A stretch of 64,000 nucleotides of DNA from Desmodesmus armatus (Eukaryota > Chlorophyta > Chlorophyceae > Sphaeropleales > Scenedesmaceae), in contig VIIQ02000667.1 in the NCBI GenBank assembly GCA_007449985.2, positions 1-64,000 on the forward strand, in the 5' to 3' direction. This document shows positions 10,465 to 23,000 of this stretch, one piece after another. The notes beneath the pieces were generated by a model that was given only the letters and a program-made list of their open reading frames with translations, had not been told where the DNA came from and searched no databases. Each line of letters opens with the position of its first letter. Positions within the stretch are counted from its first letter, which is position 1. A program made the translations under genes and the position numbers.

Positions 10465-12668
10465 GGACAATGCTGGTGCCACCCCCCTGATGTTGGCAGT
10501 GGAGGCCAACAGTCCCAGCTGCATCAAGTGGCTGCTGGACTAGAGGGTGCACCCCCCCCCATATGCCTTCCACCAGTTTGTTCACCCACTGGCTACTGCC
10601 ACGCCCCCCCCCCCCCCCCTCTCACCTGGGCATCCAGAAGTATTAGCTCACTATGCACCCTGCCCCCCCCCCCCAAAGTGTCACCCCCCTCCTTACTTAC
10701 AGGCACAATGCTGGTGCCATGCCCCTGATGTTGGCAGTGGAAGGCTACAGCCCCAGCTGCATCAAGTAGCTGCGGGAGAACAGGGCACACCCCCAAACGG
10801 CCTCCCCTTCCACTTGCCAGTGCCACACCCACCCCACTCACTTGGCCACCCATATCACTAACTCACCCCCCCCCCCCCCCCGCTTCCACTCACAGGGACA
10901 ATGCTGGTGCCACCCCCCTGATGTTGGCGGTGGAAGCCAACAGTCCCAGCTGCATCAAGTGGCTGCTGGAGAAGGGGGCTGACCCCAAGGCAGCACTCAA
11001 GACGGGCTGGCAGGCGCTGCACCTGCCGCTAAGACTGGGGCACGACAGCTGTGTGCTGATGCTGCTGCAGGAGGTGGGTGGCTGGGGGAGGGGGTGGATG
11101 GGTGTGTAAGTCTGTGTGTGTGTGGGGGGGGGGGCTGTGGTTGTGGGGTACTTTTGCTCTAGGCGCTGGGTCAGGGCACAACAGCTGTGTGCTGAGGCTG
11201 CTGCAGGAGGTGGGTGTGGTTCGGGGTGTTGATGGGAGGGGTGAAGTGGGTGGCTGGCGGTGTCATCTGCAGGCTTGAAATTGCAGCTACGGCCGGGGCA
11301 TGGAGGCTGCCAGCAGTGCGTGCTGCTGCTGCTGCTGCAGGAGGTGCGTGTGGTTTGGGGGTCCGGTTGGATGGTTGTTTGTGTAGTGGGTGGCTGGCGG
11401 TGTCATCTGCAGGCTTGAAACTGCAGCAACGGGTGGGGCACGACAGCTGTGTGATGCTGCTGCTGCAGGAGGTGTGTGGGTGGGGTCAATTGGTGTGTGT
11501 GGGTGGCCGGCCAACGCCTGGTTTCACGGCATAAATGCTTTGTGGCCTTGCAGCAATTTGACTGGCCTTCCGTCAGAAACGTTCTGTGCTGATGCTGGTG
11601 ATCATGTTGGGGTCATATGAAGAGGGGTACCTGTGGGATGCACATATCGATGTGCAGGGCACATGAGTGGGGCCCACAACTTTCCTGCTGCGGTAGAGTA
11701 TCGGCTCAATCTCATCTGCCAAGTGCTGCACTTCACATGTTACCTACATGGAATGTGCAATGCACTTACTGTTATGGCTGCCCTTCAATATGCAGGGTGC
11801 TGCTGGTGTGGACGATGAGGATGAAACAGGGTTGACCCCGCTGCACACTGCTGCAGAGCTGGGGGCTGCCAGCCTCGCAGAGCTGCTGCTGGAGAAGGGG
11901 GCAGACCTCAACCACGCAGGTAGGTTCAGTGCAGCCAAGTTGAAAGCTCAGACGATTAGTATAGTCTGGGCAGTCTGTTTGTGTGTAGTGGACGACCATA
12001 TACCCTCCAATATGCCACTTGATGCAGCTGTGTACTTCAGTAATGTACGGTCTGTTTGCATGTTTTTTTTGGTTTTACCAGGTCTGTTTGCATTCGTCAT
12101 CATCACGGGTTTTCAGCAGGTTTGTTACTGTATTTGTGCTTGGTTGTGCTTGTAGGTGCGCCGCGGCTGATCACCGCTCTGCATGTTGCCAGCTACCACA
12201 ACCAGGAGGACATGGTGCAGCTGCTGCTGGATAAAGGCATCAAGGTGGGTGCGGCTGCACCAGTACAGTAGGGTTGTGACTGCCACGGCGACTGCACCAC
12301 GGTGTAAGGGGGCGGATGCAGATATCATGAGGAGTCGAGCTGGTGAATGGGCAGCTTGCCACTGTACGCATGTGAAACTGCTGCATCTGATCCAGCTCTT
12401 GGCTGTTCAATCGCCCTGCTGTATTATCTTTTCTGATCTTGGTTGTGTATGGTCGCTGCGTGCGTTGCAGGTCAACTGCCAAGATGCCAACGGTCACACA
12501 GCCCTGCACATAGCAGCCCTGCTCAACAACCATCACTTGATAGGGCCCCTGCTAGCCGCTGGTGTGGACGCAAGCTTGAAAGATAAGAGCGGGCGCACGG
12601 CACACGAATTAGCAATGGACAAAGGCAGCGACGACGTGCTGCGGCAGTTGGACGCACTCAAATTGTAA
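10465..12668 (+). pseudogene. Ankyrin-repeat segment, array copy 3 (5'-truncated, exons otherwise open)
   Basis: Exons 10896-11073, 11796-11919, 12156-12244 and 12471-12668 join in phase and are open throughout. This is the only unit with 6 C at the ACCCCC run of the first exon (178 bases) together with the intact second exon. The open part encodes about four ankyrin repeats and ends in LRQLDALKL. As in copy 2, upstream exons are missing and two exon remnants (near 10465 and 10711) precede it, so no start codon is evident. It serves as the reference for the frame breaks in the other copies. Confidence 0.68.
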
Positions 12669-14361
12669 CATTGGCTGTTGCAGTGCACCTTAGTCATGGC
12701 AGTTGCGGCGGCAGTTGCACAGACTTTCGTTGCATGGGTCGGGTGTTGCAGGCGGGGCAACTGGGTACGCCGCCGTGTTGTCGCCAGGTGTGGCGGTGGG
12801 ACGTGCGGATAAGTGTGACATTAGCTGCTGCAGGACCCAAGATGTAGCAGCTGTGTGATGGTGTTGGCAGTGTTGTGTGGTGCTGATGGTGGCAGCACCG
12901 GTCCTGTGCTGTGGTGTGGCAGTGGGTATGTGGCAAGGACACTTGTAGTGTGAATGGTGTGCGTCAACTGCCTACACAACTGGCACTGGCAACTGGTTGC
13001 TGGTGGGCCCTTTTCTGGGAGTGAAGTGCTTTTTCCCCGTTGTTCGGGCAGCCCAGGGGAACATGTTAGAAGGCAGCCTGGTAGCCCCTTGCCTCCTGTA
13101 GAACTGGCAGCAAGTTGCTTCTGACAGGGCCCATCCCACAGGTGTCGTGCGCAGGCATACTGCGTCAACACTGAGCAACCGGTGTTGCAGCCGTCACAGC
13201 TGGCCGCTCATGGCATGATACCAGGTTTGGTGTGGTACTGCCACAATGGTAGCTTGCAAGGCGGTGTGGTACCGTCACAATGGTAGCTTGCAAGGCACTG
13301 CTTGATGCACCACACAGTGCACAGCAGCGTATGGTTTTCAGTGATATGATGGTTGACTGTGTACAACACCCGACTGCTTGTTTGAAAGTTAGCTGGGCAG
13401 GTTGTGTTTTGGGAAGGGGTGCATGGTTCGAGCAGCGCCGCTGCTTCTGCATGATTGTAAGGAGCAGCCGTTGTGCAGGTTTGTGGTTGCCTCAAGCTGC
13501 CAGTTGCAGCACAGGCAGTGAGTCATGGATGCTATCACTTGCAGATCAAGACACCTCCTGAACATTGGACTGCTATGTTGGTATGGTAATTTGGAAATGC
13601 TGACTGTCAGGATGGTTACCGCCATGCAAGGGTTTGGCTGTGTTGACTGTAACCTTTTCTGCACCTCCCAACTGCACACAAGGTACTGCGCATCTCATAT
13701 GGTTCTGCTCTGGCGGTGTGCACAGTCAAAAGGATGAAATGGTACTTACACACGCTGCAACAACTGCAACAATGGTACATCATTGCGCAACTGCACCTGC
13801 TCTCACAGAAGCAGCATCTGCACAAATGCATAATTGCATGTAGACTGCACCAACTTCTGTTGTACACTTTGCAAAAAGCCTTGCGACACTGGCACACAGC
13901 ATCAATCAAAGCAGTGCACAACCTGCACAACACTCCCTGCCACACAAACCGACCTGTGCGGTCTGAGAACACATCTGGGCTGCTGCCTCAATAACGGCAA
14001 CTGCTGGCAGCTGCAATGCTTCATCACGGTAAGTTGACGATCCAATCTTGGGGCATCACCACCACAACATACCTGCAGATACTGCCGGTCAACCCAACAC
14101 CTGCCAAACAGCTGCTGTAGGCAAAGACTACAGTGTTGTGTGGGCCACACATGGCCAAACACCCAATCTCTGATGCACCTGCAGCCACTGCTCAACTACT
14201 CAGCACATGATGTGCAACTCAAAGGCTCTCCTCTCAAAGAGTGTGTCCAAGAGTGATGGGCCATCATGGCATGAGCGCTGTTGTACACACATGACCTGAC
14301 AAAGGGCCCACTGCAACAGCCTGGCAGTCAAGCAGCCATCATCCTCCCAGCTGCACTTCAT

Positions 14362-14915
14362 TTACTTGTGGCACGAGGCGCACTTGCAGCCCTCGCCACA
14401 GCCGCATCCCTCTCCACACTTGCAGCCAGATGGGGAGCCTGCAAGCCAGATTCCACAGCAGCAGTGGGGGACAGCACAACTTTGAGGACACGTGGCTAGG
14501 ACCGCAAGCTGTATGAGGCACGGCGCGTTCTGCAGCATGCAGCAGAATGAGCATCTAGAGGTGCGCCAGAGCCCTCTGCGGGCAGTATCTGTGGGCTGAC
14601 GAGGCACACGATCCTCACACGATCGTCAGCAGCATGTGCCAGCAGGAATGCTTGCCTGTGCAACCCGTCATACATGCCATTGCGACAAAATCAACCGATA
14701 TGCCTGCGCGAGCAACTCCATGCACATCTCACAGGACAGCACACGCACTGCACACTGTGCAGTGCAAACAGCATACACTCACAGTCCTTGCAGTGGGTAG
14801 CGCTGGCAAGACGCTTCTCAGAGGTTGCAGCACGGCAGGACTCGCAGAAGCAGTCAGTGCCGCATCCACAGGCACCAGCAGCACAGCTGCACTTGTCCTC
14901 ACAGCAGGCAGGCAT
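14362..14915 (-). CDS. Metallothionein, array copy 3
   Basis: Exons 14783-14915 and 14362-14438 on the minus strand, same intron length and splice sites as copies 1 and 2. The product is the same 69-residue, 18-Cys protein. No difference from copies 1 and 2 was seen in the exons. Confidence 0.87.
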
Positions 14916-15175
14916 GATGATAGGTTTGGGCGGGCTATAGAGCCAAAAAGAAGGGGTGTTTTTGCGCTTGAAGTGGAGTAAAGCTGCAGTTGTAGTGGTC
15001 TGGCCCATGGGCGCACAATCAGATGCTCTTGTAGCACAACCCGTCAGTGGGGTTTGGGGTTGAACCAAACCGTTGACTTACCTAGGACACCGACCGCAGC
15101 AGCGGTGATTAATACTGTAGATTGTGGTAACGTACATTCAGCAGCAGTACTGAGTTCCTTCCGCTTGCATCACAG

Positions 15176-17373
15176 GGACAATGCTGGTGCCACCCCCCTG
15201 ATGTTGGCAGTGGAGGCCAACAGTCCCAGCTGCATCAAGTGGCTGCTGGACTAGAGGGTGCACCCCCCCCATATGCCTTCCACCAGTTTGTTCACCCACT
15301 GGCTACTGCCACGCCCCCCCCCCCCCCCCTCTCACCTGGGCATCCAGAAGTATTAGCTCACTATGCACCCTGCCCCCCCCCCCCAAAGTGTCACCCCCCT
15401 CCTTACTTACAGGCACAATGCTGGTGCCATGCCCCTGATGTTGGCAGTGGAAGGCTACAGCCCCAGCTGCATCAAGTAGCTGCGGGAGAACAGGGCACAC
15501 CCCCAAACGGCCTCCCCTTCCACTTGCCAGTGCCACACCCACCCCACTCACTTGGCCACCCATATCACTAACTCACCCCCCCCCCCCCGCTTCCACTCAC
15601 AGGGACAATGCTGGTGCCACCCCCTGATGTTGGCGGTGGAAGCCAACAGTCCCAGCTGCATCAAGTGGCTGCTGGAGAAGGGGGCTGACCCCAAGGCAGC
15701 ACTCAAGACGGGCTGGCAGGCGCTGCACCTGCCGCTAAGACTGGGGCACGACAGCTGTGTGCTGATGCTGCTGCAGGAGGTGGGTGGCTGGGGGAGGGGG
15801 TGGATGGGTGTGTAAGTCTGTGTGTGTGTGGGGGGGGGGCTGTGGTTGTGGGGTACTTTTGCTCTAGGCGCTGGGTCAGGGCACAACAGCTGTGTGCTGA
15901 GGCTGCTGCAGGAGGTGGGTGTGGTTCGGGGTGTTGATGGGAGGGGTGAAGTGGGTGGCTGGCGGTGTCATCTGCAGGCTTGAAATTGCAGCTACGGCCG
16001 GGGCATGGAGGCTGCCAGCAGTGCGTGCTGCTGCTGCTGCTGCAGGAGGTGCGTGTGGTTTGGGGGTCCGGTTGGATGGTTGTTTGTGTAGTGGGTGGCT
16101 GGCGGTGTCATCTGCAGGCTTGAAACTGCAGCAACGGGTGGGGCACGACAGCTGTGTGATGCTGCTGCTGCAGGAGGTGTGTGGGTGGGGTCAATTGGTG
16201 TGTGTGGGTGGCCGGCCAACGCCTGGTTTCACGGCATAAATGCTTTGTGGCCTTGCAGCAATTTGACTGGCCTTCCGTCAGAAACGTTCTGTGCTGATGC
16301 TGGTGATCATGTTGGGGTCATATGAAGAGGGGTACCTGTGGGATGCACATATCGATGTGCAGGGCACATGAGTGGGGCCCACAACTTTCCTGCTGCGGTA
16401 GAGTATCGGCTCAATCTCATCTGCCAAGTGCTGCACTTCACATGTTACCTACATGGAATGTGCAATGCACTTACTGTTATGGCTGCCCTTCAATATGCAG
16501 GGTGCTGCTGGTGTGGACGATGAGGATGAAACAGGGTTGACCCCGCTGCACACTGCTGCAGAGCTGGGGGCTGCCAGCCTCGCAGAGCTGCTGCTGGAGA
16601 AGGGGGCAGACCTCAACCACGCAGGTAGGTTCAGTGCAGCCAAGTTGAAAGCTCAGACGATTAGTATAGTCTGGGCAGTCTGTTTGTGTGTAGTGGACGA
16701 CCATATACCCTCCAATATGCCACTTGATGCAGCTGTGTACTTCAGTAATGTACGGTCTGTTTGCATGTTTTTTTTGGTTTTACCAGGTCTGTTTGCATTC
16801 GTCATCATCACGGGTTTTCAGCAGGTTTGTTACTGTATTTGTGCTTGGTTGTGCTTGTAGGTGCGCCGCGGCTGATCACCGCTCTGCATGTTGCCAGCTA
16901 CCACAACCAGGAGGACATGGTGCAGCTGCTGCTGGATAAAGGCATCAAGGTGGGTGCGGCTGCACCAGTACAGTAGGGTTGTGACTGCCACGGCGACTGC
17001 ACCACGGTGTAAGGGGGCGGATGCAGATATCATGAGGAGTCGAGCTGGTGAATGGGCAGCTTGCCACTGTACGCATGTGAAACTGCTGCATCTGATCCAG
17101 CTCTTGGCTGTTCAATCGCCCTGCTGTATTATCTTTTCTGATCTTGGTTGTGTATGGTCGCTGCGTGCGTTGCAGGTCAACTGCCAAGATGCCAACGGTC
17201 ACACAGCCCTGCACATAGCAGCCCTGCTCAACAACCATCACTTGATAGGGCCCCTGCTAGCCGCTGGTGTGGACGCAAGCTTGAAAGATAAGAGCGGGCG
17301 CACGGCACACGAATTAGCAATGGACAAAGGCAGCGACGACGTGCTGCGGCAGTTGGACGCACTCAAATTGTAA
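15176..17373 (+). pseudogene. Ankyrin-repeat segment, array copy 4 (5'-truncated)
   Basis: Exons 15603-15779, 16501-16624, 16861-16949 and 17176-17373. The first has only 5 C in the same run as copies 1 and 2 and is out of frame; the other three are intact and in phase. Preceding exon remnants and C runs are as in copies 2 and 3, with shorter C runs. Without a start exon it is best read as a passenger of the metallothionein duplication. Confidence 0.68.
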
Positions 17374-19061
17374 CATTGGCTGTTGCAGTGCACCTTAGTC
17401 ATGGCAGTTGCGGCGGCAGTTGCACAGACTTTCGTTGCATGGGTCGGGTGTTGCAGGCGGGGCAACTGGGTACGCCGCCGTGTTGTCGCCAGGTGTGGCG
17501 GTGGGACGTGCGGATAAGTGTGACATTAGCTGCTGCAGGACCCAAGATGTAGCAGCTGTGTGATGGTGTTGGCAGTGTTGTGTGGTGCTGATGGTGGCAG
17601 CACCGGTCCTGTGCTGTGGTGTGGCAGTGGGTATGTGGCAAGGACACTTGTAGTGTGAATGGTGTGCGTCAACTGCCTACACAACTGGCACTGGCAACTG
17701 GTTGCTGGTGGGCCCTTTTCTGGGAGTGAAGTGCTTTTTCCCCGTTGTTCGGGCAGCCCAGGGGAACATGTTAGAAGGCAGCCTGGTAGCCCCTTGCCTC
17801 CTGTAGAACTGGCAGCAAGTTGCTTCTGACAGGGCCCATCCCACAGGTGTCGTGCGCAGGCATACTGCGTCAACACTGAGCAACCGGTGTTGCAGCCGTC
17901 ACAGCTGGCCGCTCATGGCATGATACCAGGTTTGGTGTGGTACTGCCACAATGGTAGCTTGCAAGGCGGTGTGGTACCGTCACAATGGTAGCTTGCAAGG
18001 CACTGCTTGATGCACCACACAGTGCACAGCAGCGTATGGTTTTCAGTGATATGATGGTTGACTGTGTACAACACCCGACTGCTTGTTTGAAAGTTAGCTG
18101 GGCAGGTTGTGTTTTGGGAAGGGGTGCATGGTTCGAGCAGCGCCGCTGCTTCTGCATGATTGTAAGGAGCAGCCGTTGTGCAGGTTTGTGGTTGCCTCAA
18201 GCTGCCAGTTGCAGCACAGGCAGTGAGTCATGGATGCTATCACTTGCAGATCAAGACACCTCCTGAACATTGGACTGCTATGTTGGTATGGTAATTTGGA
18301 AATGCTGACTGTCAGGATGGTTACCGCCATGCAAGGGTTTGGCTGTGTTGACTGTAACCTTTTCTGCACCTCCCAACTGCACACAAGGTACTGCGCATCT
18401 CATATGGTTCTGCTCTGGCGGTGTGCACAGTCAAAAGGATGAAATGGTACTTACACACGCTGCAACAACTGCAACAATGGTACATCATTGCGCAACTGCA
18501 CCTGCTCTCACAGAAGCAGCATCTGCACAAATGCATAATTGCATGTAGACTGCACCAACTTCTGTTGTACACTTTGCAAAAAGCCTTGCGACACTGGCAC
18601 ACAGCATCAATCAAAGCAGTGCACAACCTGCACAACACTCCCTGCCACACAAACCGACCTGTGCGGTCTGAGAACACATCTGGGCTGCTGCCTCAATAAC
18701 GGCAACTGCTGGCAGCTGCAATGCTTCATCACGGTAAGTTGACGATCCAATCTTGGGGCATCACCACCACAACATACCTGCAGATACTGCCGGTCAACCC
18801 AACACCTGCCAAACAGCTGCTGTAGGCAAAGACTACAGTGTTGTGTGGGCCACACATGGCCAAACACCCAATCTCTGATGCACCTGCAGCCACTGCTCAA
18901 CTACTGAGCACATGATGTGCAACTCAAAGGCTCTCCTCTCAAAGAGTGTGTCCAAGAGTGATGGGCCATCATGGCATGAGCGCTGTTGTACACACATGAC
19001 CTGACAAAGGGCCCACTGCAACAGCCTGGCAGTCAAGCAGCCATCATCCTCCCAGCTTCAT

Positions 19062-19617
19062 TCACTTGTGGCACGAGGTGCACTTGCAACCCTCTCCACA
19101 GCCACAGCCCTCTCCACACTTGCAGCCAGATGGGGAGCCTGCAAGCAAGATTCCACAGCAGCAGGGGGGGGACAGCACAACTTTGAGGACACGTGGCTAA
19201 GACCGCAAGCTGTGATGAGGCACGGCGCGTTCTGCCGCATGTAGCAAAACGAGCATCTAGAGGTGCGCCAGAGCCCTATGCGGGCAGTATCTGTGGGCTG
19301 ACGAGGCACACGATCCTCACACGATCGTCAGCAGCATGTGCCAGCAGGCATGCCTGCCTGTGCAACCCCTCATACATGCCATTGCAACGATTTCAATTGA
19401 TATGCCTGCGCGAGCAACTCCATGCACATCTTACAGGACAGCACACGCACTGCACAGTGTGCAGTGCAAACAGCATACACTCACAGTCCTTGCAGTGGGT
19501 AGCGCTGGCAAGACGCTTCTCAGAGGTTGCAGCACGGCAGGACTCGCAGAAGCAGTCAGTGCCGCATCCACAGGCACCAGCAGCACAGCTGCACTTGTCC
19601 TCACAGCAGGCAGGCAT
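19062..19617 (-). CDS. Metallothionein, array copy 4 (diverged edge copy)
   Basis: Exons 19485-19617 and 19062-19138 on the minus strand, with a 346-base intron and the same donor and acceptor. The product is 69 residues with all 18 Cys. In the second exon it differs from copies 1-3 by an Ala-to-Thr change at residue 65, by several silent third-position changes and by a TGA instead of TAA stop. Mostly silent change with every Cys kept argues for selection on the protein. It is the oldest-looking member and the last unit before unique sequence. Confidence 0.86.
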
Positions 19618-20028
19618 GATGATAGGTTTGGGCGGGCTATAGAGCCAAAGAGAAGAGGTGTTTTTGCGCGTGAAGTTGAGTAGAGCTGCAGTTGTAGTGG
19701 TCTGGCCCATGGGTGCACGATCAGATGCTCTTGTAGCACAACCCGTCATTGGGGTTTGGGGTTGAACCAAACCGTTGACTTACCTAGGACACCTACCACA
19801 GCAGCGGTGATTAATACTGTAGATTGTGGTAACATAAATGCAGCATCAGTGTTGAGTTCCCTTGCATCTGAGGTGGTCAAATAACAATGCACCTGCCCTC
19901 AGAATGTCGAAATGAAAGCCCATACTGCTCACCAGCGAACAAATGCATGCCAGCTACCTGTTGAGATTGACACTTTGCGTCGCATTCCCCGTACAAGGCG
20001 GGTTTCATGGCCACCCCGTCGATGCCTG

Positions 20029-23000
20029 ATGCGTGAAGTGATGCATGCCCTTGGTCTGTTGATGTTTATTGTGGCGGTGGTCTCTGGAGCAGCCTTGGCG
20101 GTGGCAGGAGAGCAACCAGGTGACAAGGAAGCAGGATCCCCCCCCCTCCCCCCCAGGGGCCGCAACCCACTTTGCACACCCATAATGCAGGCTCAGCTGT
20201 TGACGTCAAGGAAGAATGTTCGCATGCAATATGCACTCGTAGGCTTGATTGCTGCCTTGTGTGCTGCTTCACTTGCCAGGCTGGCAGACTCTGTCTCTGA
20301 AGAATGCTTCAAATCAGCAGCAGCGCATGCCTGCCAGCCCTCTGTTCAAAAATTGTCAGCTCTCGACCGTGTGCGCTGTCCTGCTTTCCTGCTGCCCTGC
20401 GCTGTCCTTCCATGCATGCCCAACAACCATGGCATGCATCACAGCACGTCCCAACGTCCCAGGCCAAGCCTTCCATGACTGGAGAACCAACATCATAGCA
20501 GCAAAGTTCACCAGTAGCAGCAGAGACAGCACTGCACCATCTGCATTCATAGGCCCCAGTAGCTCACAGTCCAGCACGCAACAGCAGCATGCAGAATGGA
20601 TCAACATTGTCGCAGCACGCGAGGCGCTCAGTGTGCAGCGGGGACTTCCGTCTTACACAGCCACCCACCCGGCCGCAAAGCAGCGCCTGCAGCTTGCGAA
20701 GGCCTTGGTAGCACTAGCAAATGCTGATGCAGATGCAGATGCCAAGCTACCAGCTGAACCAAACGCTGCTAGACGCCAAGCCTTCAGCCAGCATCAGGCT
20801 GAGGGTGCTGCTGCTGCTGGTGCAGCATCCAGCACAAATTCTGGAAGTACTGGCAGTTCCATCGACACATCAGCAGCAGCAGCACGCGTGCCACAGCACA
20901 AGCATGAGAATACAGGCGGTGGCGCAGAAGCTGCTGACCGCCGCAAACTGCACCAACAGCAGCCTGTGACGTTCGGAGATCTGCTGCAGCAGGCAACTGG
21001 CGCTGCCGCTGGTTCAACATACAGCTTTGCTGGCAGTGCCACTCCCATTGTGCCTGACACAACCCCTGACAGGGATTTGATGCTGCAGCAGCTGACAGTG
21101 CTGCTGCGCAGCCAACCCTACAAGCCTCTGCAGACTGATGTAGCTGTGCTGGACTCTGTGCTGATGCACTTTGTGCATAAGGGGCCACAGGGAAGGCTGT
21201 ATGTTCAGGACCAACCCTGGTGAGTTGGTAAGGTGCTGCTGCTGATGTCATCATGCTGCTGAGCATCATCTTGGGGGCAGAACATCGGAAACTGAGCTGG
21301 CCTTGAAAATCCACCAGCTGTTGCATTGGCCGCACCGCACCAACAGGGCCTGTCGGACAGTGGGTTTGAGTTCAGAAGTTCTCTTCAGGACTTCCAAGCT
21401 TCAGGATGGCCCCTGCATGCTGAGTCGGCCTGCATCCATTGCATGCTGTGCATTCATTGCATGCTGTGCATCATGCACTGCACGAGTCCGACATCACACA
21501 CGCTGTGCAGTACCTCTAATTGTGAGATGCTATGTGCTCGATACGCTATGCAGGCTTCTGAAGGGGTTTGACGTTCCTGAAGCGCTGCAGTTGGCTGCTG
21601 GAGGGCCTGTCACACGCAGCCAGATGCTGTACCTGCTGGACAGGTGAATTCCCAGTGCTCACACTGTGAGCACATTTCGGAAATGAAAACACAGCTGGCT
21701 TGCAAAGCTTGGGCTCAGTTGGCAGCATTACTGAATTGCCAAATGCGTTTTTTTTGTGTCACCAGTGTGCGCTGAACGTAAGTGCGATGTTAGTGCAGCT
21801 GCAACTAAATGAAGTCTGCCACAGCATGTTGGTGATGGTCTGTGTACAAGGTCAGTGCATGGCATCCGCCTAACTTGCGCCTGTCTCGCAATGCTTGGCG
21901 TATGCTGTTGCTGCAGGGCCCAGACCCTTGGGCTGAACACCCTGCGCTTCAGGGCATTTGCGGATGGGGCGCCTGGTGTTGGATCTGCTGTGATCATCAG
22001 TGCTGCAGGCCAGCAAGAGCAGGGGGCGGGCGCAGAAAGCTTTGACTATGTGGCACTGCAGCCCGCCCCTGGGGTCCTGAACGGCACTATGCTCAGGTGA
22101 CTTTGTTGGCTGGAACCATGTTGCTTGCCAAATGTCACATTTGTTGTGCATTGCATCATGCAGTGGACACAACTTGCGACGGTCGCGCATTGCATCATGC
22201 ACTGGACAAAATGACATGGACCGTTGTGCATTTTGGCGGCAGCAGCGGCAGCAGCAGCAGCAGCAGCACGGCATCTGGGTGGGTGGGGAGTTGGTGAGGT
22301 TTATGAGATGGGCCCTCATAGTGTGGCTGTCACAGGCCGGCTGCAGGCTTCATGCAAGCAGCCCATAATGTGCCACAGCGGCAATGGCATTGTCTACATG
22401 ATCACCTGGAGCTGGGCATCTGACTCAAACAAAGGTGTTGGTGCTGCTGATGCTGCAGGGAGGGACTTGACTGGTTGGTGCATGAGTGCAGTCTGCGGGG
22501 CATGCGCCTGCTACCTGTGTTGACTAATGGAGGCAGCGCAGAGGCTGGGGGCATGAAGCAGTACATTGACTGGATTGACCCTGCCCTGACAGTTACTGCC
22601 TTCTACACAAATGACACAATCAAGGTGAGTGGGGTACCGTCTCATCGGATGGTTGGTAGTAGGGGACAGCTAGAATGGTAGAGCGGTTAGGGTTTAGGGT
22701 TGCAGCCACAAGGCGTGCAGCCAACACCGTGTTATTTGCAGCAAAATCCAAGGCGCATTTGAAATAGTCAGGAGTTGTCTGGCAGTGGTACAGCATGCTG
22801 CACAGTTGTCTGTCACGTGCTGACGCGTCTGCTCCTACGTGTGCTCTGCAGTCCGTGTTTCTGGATCACGTGGCAGCCATACTGGGTCATGTTAACTCCC
22901 TGTCAGGGCTACCTCTGAGGTAAGAAAGGCTGTCATTTTTTGCAAATTTGGCAACCAAATTCAAATGGTGGCAGGGCTTTGCCAAAAAACGGTTTGTCTG

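Larger units (their letters stand above)
1738..19860. repeat. Tandem array of about 4.71-kb metallothionein/ankyrin units
   Basis: The same final ankyrin exon ends at 3248, 7957, 12668 and 17373, giving spacings of 4709, 4711 and 4705. The metallothionein start codons lie at 5487, 10204, 14915 and 19617, spaced 4717, 4711 and 4702. Units 2, 3 and 4 look nearly identical over long stretches apart from C-run lengths, so they arose recently or are being homogenised. Copy 1 of the ankyrin part and copy 4 of the metallothionein part are more diverged and mark the array edges. Similarity is lost soon after about 19860. Confidence 0.9.
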
